Part shown: positions 27,441-38,995 of the stretch, one piece after another | Numbering within the stretch: the stretch's first letter is position 1 | How the letters are laid out: each line of letters begins with the position of its first letter | Source: Anderseniella sp963759095 | Lineage (GTDB): Bacteria > Pseudomonadota > Alphaproteobacteria > Rhizobiales > Aestuariivirgaceae | Direction of reading: 5' to 3' | Assembly (NCBI GenBank): GCA_963759095.1 | Contig: CAVWYF010000029.1 | Span: 47,738-111,737 of the forward strand | Length of the DNA: 64,000 bases | Position numbers and translations under genes: made by a program | Notes under the pieces: model-generated | The model's input: the letters and a program-made list of their open reading frames with translations, nothing else | Database searches by the model: none | What the model was told of the DNA's origin: nothing

Positions 27441-27460
27441 CAGGAACGGTCTTGTTCCTG
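27441..27460 (+). other. Small hairpin between birA and RNase J
   Basis: Arms CAGGAAC (27441-27447) and GTTCCTG (27454-27460) form a 7-bp stem 30 bases after birA and 25 bases before the RNase J start. No T tract follows. It could be a weak terminator or an mRNA feature of the rnj leader. Confidence 0.4.
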
Positions 27461-27485
27461 TTGGTATATGTGGACTGGGGAAGTA

Positions 27486-29165
27486 ATGACGGGGCGCAAG
27501 AAGCCTGGGGCGGAACTGGTACTGCTGCCTATGGGCGGCATGGGGGAAATTGGCATGAATGCCTACGCCTACGGGCTGGGCACAGGTGCAAAGCGTAAAT
27601 GGATACTGGTCGACTGCGGCGTGAAGTTCGGCGACGAGAGGGACCCCGGCATTGATGTGATCCTGCCGGACGTCAGTTATCTTGAAAGCCAGGTTAAGAA
27701 CCTGCTTGGCATTTTCCTGACCCACGGCCATGAAGATCATATTGGCGGCATCGCGTGGCTATGGCCTCAACTGCGTTGCCCGGTTTATTGTACTCCCTTT
27801 GCTGCGGAACTTGTGAAACGAAAACTTGCCGAAGCCGGGCTGCTGGGTGAGGTGCCCTTGCGGGTCGTGCCGGTTGGCGGAACGGTCGAAGTGGGTGATT
27901 TTTCGGTTGAGTATGTGTCTGTTACCCACTCAATTCCCGAACCTGCGGCTCTGGCAATTCGCACCGCCGCCGGCACTATTGTCCATTCAGGCGACTGGAA
28001 GCTGGATCCGACGCCGACCATTCCTCCACTGATGGATATTGATCGGTTCAGGCAGATTGGCGACGAGGGAGTCGACGTGCTTGTGTGCGACTCGACCAAT
28101 GTGCTGCGCGAAGGTCATTCGCCGTCGGAGTCCGAAATCTCCGATAACCTCGCGCAGATCATGGGCGAAGCCAAAGGCAGGGTGGCGATTACAACATTTG
28201 CTAGTCACGTTGGGCGCATAACCTCTATTGCGCAGGCAGCACGTGCAAATGGCCGTGAGGTTGTGGTGGCGGGCAGGGCGATGCACAACATCATTGCTGC
28301 TGCTCGCGAAGTTGGTCTCCTGAAGGAAGGCAACAGCTTCCGCGACCAGACCGAATACGGCTATCTGCCCAGGGACAAGGTGGTCTTGCTGTGCACAGGC
28401 TCGCAAGGTGAGCCACGCGCAGCCATGGCGCGCATAGCGGCTGACAATCATCCCGATATAACTCTAGACAAGGATGACCTGGTAATCTTCTCCTCAAAGA
28501 CCATCCCCGGCAACGAGAAGTCTGTCGGCGAGTTGCTCAACAAGCTTGCCGAACAACAGGTTGAGGTCATCACCTCCGACGATGCACTGGTCCACACATC
28601 CGGTCACCCGCGTCAGGATGAACTTCGCCAGTTCTATGGCTGGGTTAAGCCGAAGCTGCTTGTGCCGATGCATGGCGAGGCACGCCACCTCATGAAACAA
28701 ACCGAGTTTGCCACTGAATGCGGTATTCCCGAAACCGCTACAGTGATGGCGGGGCAGGTGCTGCGGCTGGCACCGGGAGATGCAAAAATCGTCGATGAAG
28801 TACCCGGCGGCAGAATGCATGTGGACGGCCGCATTATCGTATCCAGCGTAGAAGGCCCGGCGCGCAAACGGCGCAAACTTGCTCATGTCGGCGTGGTTGC
28901 GGTGTCTCTGGTGATTGATGGCAATGGCCGGATGGTGGATGACCCGCAAGTGGTTCTGGATGGTTTGCCTGAAGAGACCGTGGCCGGCTATGAGTTCTTT
29001 GAGCTTGTGCTGGATATTGTCGAAGAGGTGTTTGAGTCAATTCCGCGTAAACGTCGCCAGAATGACGAGGTCGTGGAGGAAAAACTCCGTCAGTCGATCC
29101 GTCGTCGTGTCGACACAGAATGGGGCAAGCGTCCCATCGTCCATGTGCTGATCCATCGGGTTTAG
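27486..29165 (+). CDS. rnj: Ribonuclease J
   Basis: RNase J is a metallo-beta-lactamase-fold 5'-exonuclease and endonuclease that acts in rRNA maturation and mRNA decay. The 559-residue protein has the metal-binding motif THGHEDHIGG (His80, His82, Asp84, His85), the beta-CASP domain with TSGHP-like HTSGHPRQDE, and the C-terminal RNase J domain. I chose the ATG at 27486, preceded by GGGGAAG; an upstream in-frame codon at 27468 adds six residues without support. RNase J right after birA is typical of Rhizobiales. Confidence 0.96.
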   Translation: MTGRKKPGAELVLLPMGGMGEIGMNAYAYGLGTGAKRKWILVDCGVKFGDERDPGIDVILPDVSYLESQVKNLLGIFLTHGHEDHIGGIAWLWPQLRCPVYCTPFAAELVKRKLAEAGLLGEVPLRVVPVGGTVEVGDFSVEYVSVTHSIPEPAALAIRTAAGTIVHSGDWKLDPTPTIPPLMDIDRFRQIGDEGVDVLVCDSTNVLREGHSPSESEISDNLAQIMGEAKGRVAITTFASHVGRITSIAQAARANGREVVVAGRAMHNIIAAAREVGLLKEGNSFRDQTEYGYLPRDKVVLLCTGSQGEPRAAMARIAADNHPDITLDKDDLVIFSSKTIPGNEKSVGELLNKLAEQQVEVITSDDALVHTSGHPRQDELRQFYGWVKPKLLVPMHGEARHLMKQTEFATECGIPETATVMAGQVLRLAPGDAKIVDEVPGGRMHVDGRIIVSSVEGPARKRRKLAHVGVVAVSLVIDGNGRMVDDPQVVLDGLPEETVAGYEFFELVLDIVEEVFESIPRKRRQNDEVVEEKLRQSIRRRVDTEWGKRPIVHVLIHRV

Positions 29166-29344
29166 CCATTTCTGCAAATCGGCGCCAAATCCCGCTGACC
29201 TGCGTTCTGGTCGCGGCTTTCATTGCCTGGAAACAGAAACCTGATTGGTCCTGCGCACACTATTCGGGGATCTGAATGCCGAATATGTTGCATGAATCAC
29301 CAGAAAAGCGGCATTTTGGGATGACGTATTGAAGGAAGCGAATC

Positions 29345-31590
<2,246 letters not shown>

Positions 31591-31841
31591 CCGCTAAACT
31601 AGCGACCAGCTTGGTGTCGGGTTGAAGTAAGACAAGTCCACTGCTCAATTCATCTTGCGCGGCATTATCTCAATGTCGTGCAGAATTTTGCGCAATATGC
31701 TTCACAATTCCCGCCATTTCCTAATTGTCAGTACAAAAAGCCGGTTTGCCGCTTAACTGTTTGTTTCCTCAAATGTGACCTAATTATGGAGTTCCTTGGC
31801 CAGAGCGACTTAAATTTTCAACTTGGCAGAGAGCGTGACTG

Positions 31842-32627
31842 TTGGATCAATCAACGGTATGGAAAATGGACGGCACAATATATTGGGTGGTCAACGGAAA
31901 AGTCGATCTCGACCCTTTTTCGGATCCGCAAATCAAGAGCCCTGAACAGCTGATGCAGCGATCAGGAGGAGTTCATGTGAACACGGCCCGTAAAGGCACA
32001 GTGGTTCGCTGGGCAATGTTTGCGTCCAACTGGGCGTCGCTCTACTATGTGGCTGAAACACTTCGCAATCTGCCCGGGCCTTATACATTTGAATTTTTCC
32101 TGTCCGGCTGGTTTACCCAGACAGTGAACGACCCGACAGAAGCATATCTGCGTCTTCATGATCTGATCGTCAAAAGTGATATTCACTTGCGTCAGAAGAC
32201 ATTCGTGAAAGCAATGAAAACCGACAACCTTGGTAGTGTCAGCAATTTGATCGGGGAAACCCTGGTGGGCGGACGGGCTGATCCGGAAAACTGTGTAGAT
32301 TGTGTTCATGATACCTCGACGGGCCGGTTTGTTGTGGAGCGCATAGGAGCAAATTCCAGCCTGGCGAAGCTCTATGGCATGGCGCCGGATTCTTTTCCCT
32401 GCCTCACTGGCCATTCCTATGACACCATTGTTTCACAGGCCTATAAGCAGTCGCTCAAGACCGAACAGGTCGTTTATGATCATGTGATGGCGGTTTTCCC
32501 GGTGACTGACACCGTGAACAAATGGATGGGCTATCAGCGTGCCATTGTTCCGTATTCATTTGGTGATGGACGAAAAGGCGTGTCGGTCGTAACGGATTTC
32601 GCTGATGTGGACATCACGATTCCGTAG
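31842..32627 (+). CDS. PAS-like domain protein of unknown function
   Basis: The 261-residue protein is soluble, with no signal peptide. Its C-terminal half (about 145-260) reads like a PAS sensor fold: a core with FVVERIGANSSLAKLYGMAP, a linker, and a terminal beta-strand region YQRAIVPYSFGDGRKGVSVV. No kinase, cyclase or DNA-binding output domain is attached. The start could be this TTG or the ATG at 31866. The 3' end overlaps the end of the convergent gene at 32614 by 14 bases. The 250 bases upstream have no gene. Function is unknown; a ligand- or signal-binding role is inference. Confidence 0.68.
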   Translation: MDQSTVWKMDGTIYWVVNGKVDLDPFSDPQIKSPEQLMQRSGGVHVNTARKGTVVRWAMFASNWASLYYVAETLRNLPGPYTFEFFLSGWFTQTVNDPTEAYLRLHDLIVKSDIHLRQKTFVKAMKTDNLGSVSNLIGETLVGGRADPENCVDCVHDTSTGRFVVERIGANSSLAKLYGMAPDSFPCLTGHSYDTIVSQAYKQSLKTEQVVYDHVMAVFPVTDTVNKWMGYQRAIVPYSFGDGRKGVSVVTDFADVDITIP

Positions 32628-33348
32628 TTATCGGGCCATTCGCAGCACGCTCTTCAAGCAGATGTTCCATGTCGTGTTTCTCCAGCAGGAGTAGCCATTC
32701 GTTGTGCGGCACGTCGTCCGGTGAAATCTTCCAGTTGAGGAAACTTCGTTCCTGGCGAACGTATCCAAATCGGGTGGCCATTCCACGTGTGGCCATGGTG
32801 TTTGAGACCAGTGCCCAGATGGCGTCCGGCTGCCATTTAATGTGGGACAACACCATGCCCATGAAACAGAAGGCGTCGGCAAGACCCGGTTGCCGCCTTG
32901 CCGAACTGGCGATCCATAGTTCGCCGTGATAGACGATTTTCCCTTTCAGCTGGAAGGAGCGGGAATCTGGATAGGGTTCAAGTTGGGCGGGCACCATCAG
33001 CTGATCGCGCTTCATGTAGAGACCGCTCATCCAGCCAATGGCCCATTCGGCAAGCGAGGTATCAACCACGTCGAGCCGGCATGCCTGCAATCCTACAACA
33101 ACATCATCACTGTTCAGCAGGCAAATCCAGAATGATTTATCCTTCAGTCCGGTGACATTGAAATCAAACATGGGCGATGGCACGCCATGACGGACCTCCT
33201 CGCGAACGGAATAGAACGCTTCCAGATCATTGGAAAACCTGATGCGTGTTCCATACCTGTCACAAACCGCCGTCAACTGATTTACGACATCCACTGCGGC
33301 CAATGGATTATTGAGTCCCCGATGCAGCATTCTGCCCTCTGCTTGCAA
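32614..33348 (-). CDS. Hypothetical protein, possibly acetyltransferase-like
   Basis: A 244-residue soluble protein with no signal peptide or membrane segment. The middle part (ICLLNSDDVVVGLQACRLDVV, starting near residue 95) and the end (MATRFGYVRQERSF, near 205) have the strand-and-loop rhythm of GNAT acyltransferases, but I cannot find a clear acetyl-CoA loop. The start may be residue 1 or the Met at position 7. It lies tail-to-tail with the PAS-like gene, overlapping by 14 bases, so the two messages are antisense at their ends. I do not recognise the family. Confidence 0.65.
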   Translation of the reverse strand: MQAEGRMLHRGLNNPLAAVDVVNQLTAVCDRYGTRIRFSNDLEAFYSVREEVRHGVPSPMFDFNVTGLKDKSFWICLLNSDDVVVGLQACRLDVVDTSLAEWAIGWMSGLYMKRDQLMVPAQLEPYPDSRSFQLKGKIVYHGELWIASSARRQPGLADAFCFMGMVLSHIKWQPDAIWALVSNTMATRGMATRFGYVRQERSFLNWKISPDDVPHNEWLLLLEKHDMEHLLEERAANGPITTES

Positions 33349-33462
33349 ATCGTTTCACCACTACGTGAATAGCAGCAACAAACGTGCCATCTGAAAAGCA
33401 GCCCGATTTGGCAGAATAATGCAGGATGCAACGGATATGTTGTGTGCGGACGGTCATTGTGG

Positions 33463-34362
33463 TCATTGTGGCACAGGTGTGCGGTCGCGTTTCGTTTTGA
33501 ACCGCCAGAGGCTGTGGCCGGCCAGAGACGCAATGACAATGGCTCCGCCGATCAGCGAAAGCGTGCTTGGCATTTCTGAAAATATGGCCCACATCCAGAT
33601 TGGAGTGAGGACTGTTTCAAGCAGGAAGAACATGGCCACAACTGCGGCTGCGACATATCTCGGGCCAATCATTAGAAATGCGGTTGCCGCCGGAGTGACC
33701 AGAAGTCCGTTGATCGACAACCAGCCCCATCCAGCGGCCGTAAGGCTGCCCGGGACCGCAAATGGTGCGGCAACAATGGCCGACATAAGGTGTCCCGCGC
33801 CTGCGCTAAGGGACTGATTGGTGCCTGAATAGCGAACGATCGTCAGGGAAGTAGCCATAGCCAATGCAACCCCCAAGGCCAGCAGGTCACCCTGCCAGGT
33901 CCCGAGTTGCAAGCCATCCGCCACAATCAGCAAAACCCCCGAAAGAGAACATCCTATGGCAATCCAGGTTGCAGGGCCCAGGCGTTCCTTTAGGAAAAGC
34001 CAGCCCAGCAATCCGGCAAACATCGGATTGAAAGCTAGAATGAAGACAACATTTGCAACTGATGTCATGCTGATGGAAGCAACGAACATGATATTTGCAA
34101 CCCCGGCAAGGACAGCAATCACATAACCGGGCTTCCCATTGATGAAGCGGGTCTTGTTTTCCCGCAGCCTGTTGGTGAAAATCCAAAACAGGAACAATGC
34201 GATAAACAGCATCGTGCCGCGCACATAGATGATCGTCCAGGTGTCTGCACCGGACAATTTCAGCAATGGCACGTCAAACGAAAGCAGCAGACCACCCAAA
34301 AATGACAGGGCGATCCCTCTTTCCGCTGTTAATCCGGACGCAGGAGCCGCAGTAGTTGTCAT
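33463..34362 (-). CDS. EamA/DMT family transporter
   Basis: A 299-residue inner-membrane protein with ten predicted helices in two five-helix EamA repeats, as in drug/metabolite transporters (RhaT/YdcZ-like). The repeats are recognisable at LLSFDVPLLKLSGADTW and, in the second half, LLALGVALAMATSLTIVRY. Members export amino acids, nucleotides or other metabolites; the substrate here is unknown. Its ATG overlaps the stop of bpt by four bases, so the two genes form an operon. Confidence 0.9.
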   Translation of the reverse strand: MTTTAAPASGLTAERGIALSFLGGLLLSFDVPLLKLSGADTWTIIYVRGTMLFIALFLFWIFTNRLRENKTRFINGKPGYVIAVLAGVANIMFVASISMTSVANVVFILAFNPMFAGLLGWLFLKERLGPATWIAIGCSLSGVLLIVADGLQLGTWQGDLLALGVALAMATSLTIVRYSGTNQSLSAGAGHLMSAIVAAPFAVPGSLTAAGWGWLSINGLLVTPAATAFLMIGPRYVAAAVVAMFFLLETVLTPIWMWAIFSEMPSTLSLIGGAIVIASLAGHSLWRFKTKRDRTPVPQ

Positions 34363-35129
34363 TTGAGGTCTATATCTCGTCGTTGATGCAACAACCAGCC
34401 TGTCTGGGTCAGCCGCTCCTGCGGCAGGAAGCGGGCTTTATAGTCCATTTTCTGCGAACCTTCGACCCAATATCCCAGATATACGTAGGGAAGGCCAGCG
34501 CGTTCTGCCCGTTCAATGTGATCGAGAACCATGTAGGTGCCGAAACTGCCGGTCGAATACTCCGGCGCAAAAAACGAATAAATCATCGACAACCCGTCTT
34601 CCAAAATGTCGGTCAGCGCAGTTGCAACCAGTTCACCTTTACGCCCATCCGGCCCCGACAGTGTCGGCTGTGCTGCAAGTCGGTATTCGATCAGGCGGGT
34701 GTCGACAAAGCTTTCATCCACCATGGCGGAATAGTCCATCATCGACATATCAGACATGCCGCCGCTGCCGTGGCGCTCATCGATGTAGCGCCTGAACACG
34801 GCATATTGTTCAGCCGTGGCTTTTGCCGGCATGGTATTGCCGATGATATGGCGATTTCGCCGTAACAGTTTCCGGAACGATTTGGTCCACTCAAACCGGG
34901 CAACCGGAACCCGCACTGAAACGCACGCCGCACACCCGTCGCAAGCAGGCCGGTAGGCGATGTTCTGGGACCGCCGGAACCCGCCCTGTGCCAGTGTATC
35001 GTGAAGCTGGCGGGCATCCGCGTTGATCAGATGAGTGAACACCTTACGCTCCTGCTGGCCTTCGAGATAAGGGCAGGGTGCCGGGGCAGTAATAAAAAAC
35101 TGCGGGAAATTTCGGCGCTCAATACTCAA
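34359..35129 (-). CDS. bpt: Aspartate/glutamate leucyltransferase (N-end rule, Bpt)
   Basis: Bpt transfers Leu from Leu-tRNA to proteins with N-terminal Asp or Glu, marking them for ClpAP degradation. The 256-residue protein has the N-terminal ATE domain with the Cys cluster YRPACDGCAACVSVRVP (about residues 58-75) and the C-terminal catalytic domain ending in DYKARFLPQE. This is the bacterial form of the arginyltransferase family found in alphaproteobacteria. It is the first gene of a two-gene unit with the EamA transporter. Functionally it connects with the Clp system at the start of the window. Confidence 0.95.
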   Translation of the reverse strand: MSIERRNFPQFFITAPAPCPYLEGQQERKVFTHLINADARQLHDTLAQGGFRRSQNIAYRPACDGCAACVSVRVPVARFEWTKSFRKLLRRNRHIIGNTMPAKATAEQYAVFRRYIDERHGSGGMSDMSMMDYSAMVDESFVDTRLIEYRLAAQPTLSGPDGRKGELVATALTDILEDGLSMIYSFFAPEYSTGSFGTYMVLDHIERAERAGLPYVYLGYWVEGSQKMDYKARFLPQERLTQTGWLLHQRRDIDLK

Positions 35130-35255
35130 GGTCTGGCATTCCGTTTGTTTTGGCGTGGTTACAGGTGGTCAATTGTACAAACAATCACAGACTTTGGTGC
35201 AAGGGTTAAATGTGCAGCTTTGATTGTCAACAAAGCAATCATATTGTCTGTGACT

Positions 35256-36476
35256 TTACTCACCAGTACCGAGTTGTGACACTTTGGCAATATAAGGCTG
35301 ATTGCGCATAAAGGCCATGATCTCGTCAGCATGGTCGGGTCCGCGGGTTTCGATGGTGATCTCCAATACAGCGCCCTTGGCGGGCACATCAAGAAAATTG
35401 CGCTGGTGATGAACTTCCAGAATGTTGGCTTTCTGCTCGCCGAGCGCGGATGAGATGAGACCCAGAACGCCAGGCCGGTCTTCGATGCGAAATCTGAGCG
35501 AAACCACGCGTTTATCCCGCCCAAGTTCACGCACGATCAGGGATGCGAGCATCCGTTGATCGAGGTTGCCGCCACAAATCACCAGACCGACATTCTTGCC
35601 TTTCCAGCGCGCCGGATCTTGCAACACAGCGGCCACGCCGGCAGCGCCGGCACCTTCTGCCAGCAATTTTTCCTGCGACAGCAATGTGGCGACAGCATTT
35701 TCCACCGCAGCTTCGCCCACCAGCACAATGTCATCGACAAGAGTCCGACACAACTCGACAGCGATTTCGCCTACATCACGGACCGCGATGCCTTCCGCCA
35801 ATGTCGAGCCGCCGGATTCAGCGCCGGTATCATAAAGGGCTGCATGCATGGAAGGATAACGCTCAAGCTCAACGCCGATGATTTCAATATCCGGTTTGAT
35901 TTCCCGTGCGGCCACCGCCATGCCGCTGATCAGTCCACCGCCGCCGATCGGGATTATCAGCGTATCAATATCCGGGGCTTCAGCCAGCATTTCAAGCGCG
36001 ACTGTGCCTTGGCCGGCTATGACCAGAGGATCATTATATGGATGAACCAGCACCAGGCCGCGGTCTTCAATGAGGCGGTTGAGATGATCGCGCGCTTCCG
36101 CGAGTGTTTCACCGGCCAGTTCAACTGTCGCGCCGAAATGGCGGGTGCGTTCCACCTTGGTCCATGGCGTTGTCTCCGGCATGACGATGGTCGCCGTAAT
36201 GCCGAGCTGGGTCGCATGATAGGCAACTGCCTGGGCATGGTTGCCGGCTGACAGGGCAATGACGCCCCGTTTACGCTCGTCCGGTGTCAGGGATAGAAGT
36301 TTGTTCAAGGCTCCGCGCACTTTGAACGCATTGGTTGTCTGCAGTGTTTCCAGCTTCAACATTACATTGGCGCCGGTCAGACCAGACAAGGTGGCCGCCC
36401 GCACAAATGGCGTGTGTGGCACTTTGCCGGCGATGGACTTGGCTGCGCGCTGTATGTCTTCGAATGTGATTGTCAT
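35256..36476 (-). CDS. ilvA: Threonine ammonia-lyase with C-terminal ACT domain
   Basis: The enzyme deaminates threonine (and serine) to 2-oxobutyrate using PLP. The 406-residue protein has PLP Lys52 in TTNAFKVRGALNK, the phosphate-binding glycine loop PIGGGGLISG and one ACT domain at the C-terminus (from RFRIEDRPGVLGLIS), the layout of the single-ACT 'catabolic/ilvA 1-Cterm' type. I use the ATG at 36476, preceded by GGCAGG; an upstream in-frame start at 36542 adds 22 unsupported residues. The ACT domain implies amino-acid feedback, which is inference. Confidence 0.94.
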   Translation of the reverse strand: MTITFEDIQRAAKSIAGKVPHTPFVRAATLSGLTGANVMLKLETLQTTNAFKVRGALNKLLSLTPDERKRGVIALSAGNHAQAVAYHATQLGITATIVMPETTPWTKVERTRHFGATVELAGETLAEARDHLNRLIEDRGLVLVHPYNDPLVIAGQGTVALEMLAEAPDIDTLIIPIGGGGLISGMAVAAREIKPDIEIIGVELERYPSMHAALYDTGAESGGSTLAEGIAVRDVGEIAVELCRTLVDDIVLVGEAAVENAVATLLSQEKLLAEGAGAAGVAAVLQDPARWKGKNVGLVICGGNLDQRMLASLIVRELGRDKRVVSLRFRIEDRPGVLGLISSALGEQKANILEVHHQRNFLDVPAKGAVLEITIETRGPDHADEIMAFMRNQPYIAKVSQLGTGE

Positions 36477-36582
36477 CCTGCCTGCTGAAACTGAAGTGCC
36501 ATGTGGATTGAATGGCTGGCTTAAAGCGAATACCAATAGCAATCAATCCAACAAATAGATTTGCTTGAAAGGGTTTTGAGGC

Positions 36583-37461
36583 ATGGGCGTTCGTACAGCA
36601 TGGATCGGTTTGGGTGTGATGGGATATCCCATGGCAGGGTATCTGGTCTCCAAGGGTGGCCATGATGTGGTGGTTTACAATCGCACAACCGCCAAGGCAG
36701 AAAAGTGGGTGGGAGACCATGGCGGCTCGCATGCATTGACGCCGAAACAGGCTGCAGAAGGTGCTGATTTTGTATTTGCCTGTGTCGGCAATGACGATGA
36801 CCTGCGCTCTGTTACAACCGGTCCGGACGGCGCGTTTCAGTCGATGAAGACAGGTGCGGTATTTGTGGACCACACAACCGCGTCCGCTGATGTGGCGCGC
36901 GAACTGCAGGCTGCTGCTGCGGCGCAGGGTATCGGCTTTGTCGACGCCCCTGTCTCCGGTGGCCAGGCCGGTGCCGAGAACGGTGCGCTGACGGTGATGT
37001 GCGGCGGCGAGCAGGCCGACTATGACAAGGCAGAAGGGCTGATTGATTGTTTCTCCAGGAGTTGCCGGTTGCTGGGCGGACCCGGCGCCGGTCAGCTCGC
37101 CAAGATGTGCAATCAGATTGCCATTGCCGGCCTGGTACAGGGTTTGTCTGAAGCCATTCACTTCGGCAAGAACGCAGGCCTCGACATGGAAGCAGTTGTG
37201 GATGTCATCTCCAAGGGAGCAGCAGGCAGCTGGCAGATGGAAAACCGTTACAAGACCATGATTGCGGACGAGTTTGAGTTTGGTTTTGCCGTGGACTGGA
37301 TGCGCAAGGACTTAGGCATCTGCCTGGGCGAGGCACGCAACAACAAGTCGCACCTTCCGGTTGCTGCCCTGGTTGACCAGTTCTATTCGCGGATCCAGGC
37401 CATGGGTGGCGGTCGCTGGGATACGTCCAGCCTCATCGCGCTGCTCGACAAAGACAAGTAA
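36583..37461 (+). CDS. NAD(P)-dependent 3-hydroxyisobutyrate dehydrogenase-like oxidoreductase
   Basis: A 292-residue member of the beta-hydroxyacid dehydrogenase family. It has the N-terminal Rossmann motif GLGVMGYPMAG, the substrate loop DAPVSGGQAGAENG and the catalytic Lys in GAGQLAKMCNQ. Related enzymes act on 3-hydroxyisobutyrate, tartronate semialdehyde, glyoxylate or succinic semialdehyde, and the sequence alone does not decide. It is divergent from threonine ammonia-lyase and followed 11 bases later by a PLP decarboxylase, so the two probably form one unit. A clearer 3-hydroxyisobutyrate dehydrogenase, mmsB, is at 43382. Confidence 0.92.
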   Translation: MGVRTAWIGLGVMGYPMAGYLVSKGGHDVVVYNRTTAKAEKWVGDHGGSHALTPKQAAEGADFVFACVGNDDDLRSVTTGPDGAFQSMKTGAVFVDHTTASADVARELQAAAAAQGIGFVDAPVSGGQAGAENGALTVMCGGEQADYDKAEGLIDCFSRSCRLLGGPGAGQLAKMCNQIAIAGLVQGLSEAIHFGKNAGLDMEAVVDVISKGAAGSWQMENRYKTMIADEFEFGFAVDWMRKDLGICLGEARNNKSHLPVAALVDQFYSRIQAMGGGRWDTSSLIALLDKDK

Positions 37462-37472
37462 GGCCTGAGCCC

Positions 37473-38600
37473 ATGACGCTTCCGCACTATCGGTCTGTCG
37501 ATGAATTGCTCACATCGGCAGCGCCGGACCAGCCCGTCATGTGCTTTTGCCCATCTGCCTTTCGCAACGAAGCGCAAAGGTTTGCAACCGGCTTTCCGGG
37601 CGATGTTCATTACGCTGTCAAGGCAAACCCGCATCCGGCGGTCTTGCACTGGCTGACCGAGGGTGGTGTTAAAGGATTTGATGTTGCTTCAATCGCTGAG
37701 ATCAAATTGGTCCGCGAACAACTGGGCGATGCGCATTGTGCGTTCAATCATCCGGTCAAGTCACGCGCCGATATAGCGGCAGCCTATGATGATCTCGGTG
37801 TGCGGGACTTCGTTATCGACCATGAGAAGGAACTGGCCAAGCTTGCGGATATTTGCGGGCGCGATTGCACCATCGAAGTGCGTATCGCCAAGGCCAATCC
37901 GGATTCTGCTGTCGATCTGAATTCCAAGTTTGGCTGTGACGGGCAAACTGCAACAAATCTGATGCGGCGTGCAAGCGAATTGGGATTTGACGTGGCAGTG
38001 GCGATGCATGTGGGGTGGCAGGCGTCCAATCCGGCAGCCTGGAGTGAAGCGATGGCGATGGGCGCCGGGTGTGCGGAGGCTGCCGGTGTTTCCCTGAAAT
38101 ATGCCAATCTTGGCGGCGGTTATCCATCGGTGTTGATGCCAAAGGACCGCAGGCTGGAAGATTTCTTTGCAGTCATCAAGTCTGCCAAGGCCGCGCACAT
38201 GAACGGCACAGATCTGAACTGTGAACCAGGATCAGCTCTGGCGTGGACCGGAGGCGCCACCATTGCACAAGTGCAATTGCGCAAGGAAGACAGCCTTTAC
38301 CTGAACGACGGAATTTACGGCGCCATGAACGAGATAAAATTCTCGGCAATCGTGCCACCGACTACCGCGTTCAAATCGGATGGGAACAGGCTTGACGGTG
38401 CGGGCCGCGCTTTCACTATTTTCGGCCCGACTTGCGACAGTCTGGACGTCTTGCCGACAAGGATTGAGTTGCCGGACGCGATCGATGACGGAGACTATGT
38501 GGTGTTTGGATGGATGGGAGCATACTCCAATGCGCTGCGCACCGACTTCAACGGTCTCGGGCAGTTAAGTTATGTAACTGTGGATGCATTTCCGGCATGA
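37473..38600 (+). CDS. Ornithine/lysine-type decarboxylase, PLP fold type III
   Basis: The 375-residue protein belongs to the eukaryotic-type ornithine decarboxylase family that makes putrescine from ornithine. PLP Lys50 lies in HYAVKANPHP, the glycine-rich phosphate loop in LGGGYPS, and the cross-dimer active-site Cys in FGPTCDSLD. These fit ornithine decarboxylase, though relatives with lysine or diaminopimelate-like substrates exist. It is 11 bases downstream of the hydroxyisobutyrate-dehydrogenase-like gene and ends 10 bases before the convergent cupin gene. Confidence 0.92.
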   Translation: MTLPHYRSVDELLTSAAPDQPVMCFCPSAFRNEAQRFATGFPGDVHYAVKANPHPAVLHWLTEGGVKGFDVASIAEIKLVREQLGDAHCAFNHPVKSRADIAAAYDDLGVRDFVIDHEKELAKLADICGRDCTIEVRIAKANPDSAVDLNSKFGCDGQTATNLMRRASELGFDVAVAMHVGWQASNPAAWSEAMAMGAGCAEAAGVSLKYANLGGGYPSVLMPKDRRLEDFFAVIKSAKAAHMNGTDLNCEPGSALAWTGGATIAQVQLRKEDSLYLNDGIYGAMNEIKFSAIVPPTTAFKSDGNRLDGAGRAFTIFGPTCDSLDVLPTRIELPDAIDDGDYVVFGWMGAYSNALRTDFNGLGQLSYVTVDAFPA

Positions 38601-38610
38601 CATGGCTGCA

Positions 38611-38976
38611 TCATTCCACAATCATGTAGAATTTTCGTAGCGTCTCTTCGATATGCCAGATGCATTTTGCACCCTTGGCAATGTAGAAAGTGTCACCGGC
38701 TTTGAAAGTTTCCGGATGACCTTCGGCATTGGTGACTGTCAATACACCTGAGATCACCGTCATCATTTCATGCACCGGATAGCTGTCGATCTCTTCCCTG
38801 CACGGCGCACATTCCCAAACGCCTGCCAGAACGGACTCATCTGACGTGGCGAAGAATGTGTGATTGAGTTCGGTGTGATCATCGCTGGTGAATGCATCCG
38901 TTGCAGTCAGGTCCGACTTCTGCATGCCGGAAACGGGATCACCACCTGCCAGCAGCCTGACTACCTTGTCGCTCAT
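38611..38976 (-). CDS. Cupin domain protein (DUF861/EutQ-like)
   Basis: A 121-residue single-domain cupin. It shows the two cupin motifs in degenerate form: YPVHEMMTVISGVLTV and GDTFYIAKGAKCIWHI. I chose the ATG at 38976, with AGGAGC just upstream; the frame is open to 39021, overlapping hemB, but that part lacks support. Such proteins can be isomerases or small-molecule binders, and the function here is unknown. It lies 19 bases after hemB on the same strand. Confidence 0.88.
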   Translation of the reverse strand: MSDKVVRLLAGGDPVSGMQKSDLTATDAFTSDDHTELNHTFFATSDESVLAGVWECAPCREEIDSYPVHEMMTVISGVLTVTNAEGHPETFKAGDTFYIAKGAKCIWHIEETLRKFYMIVE

Positions 38977-38995
38977 TGCATGCTCCTTTTCGTGA

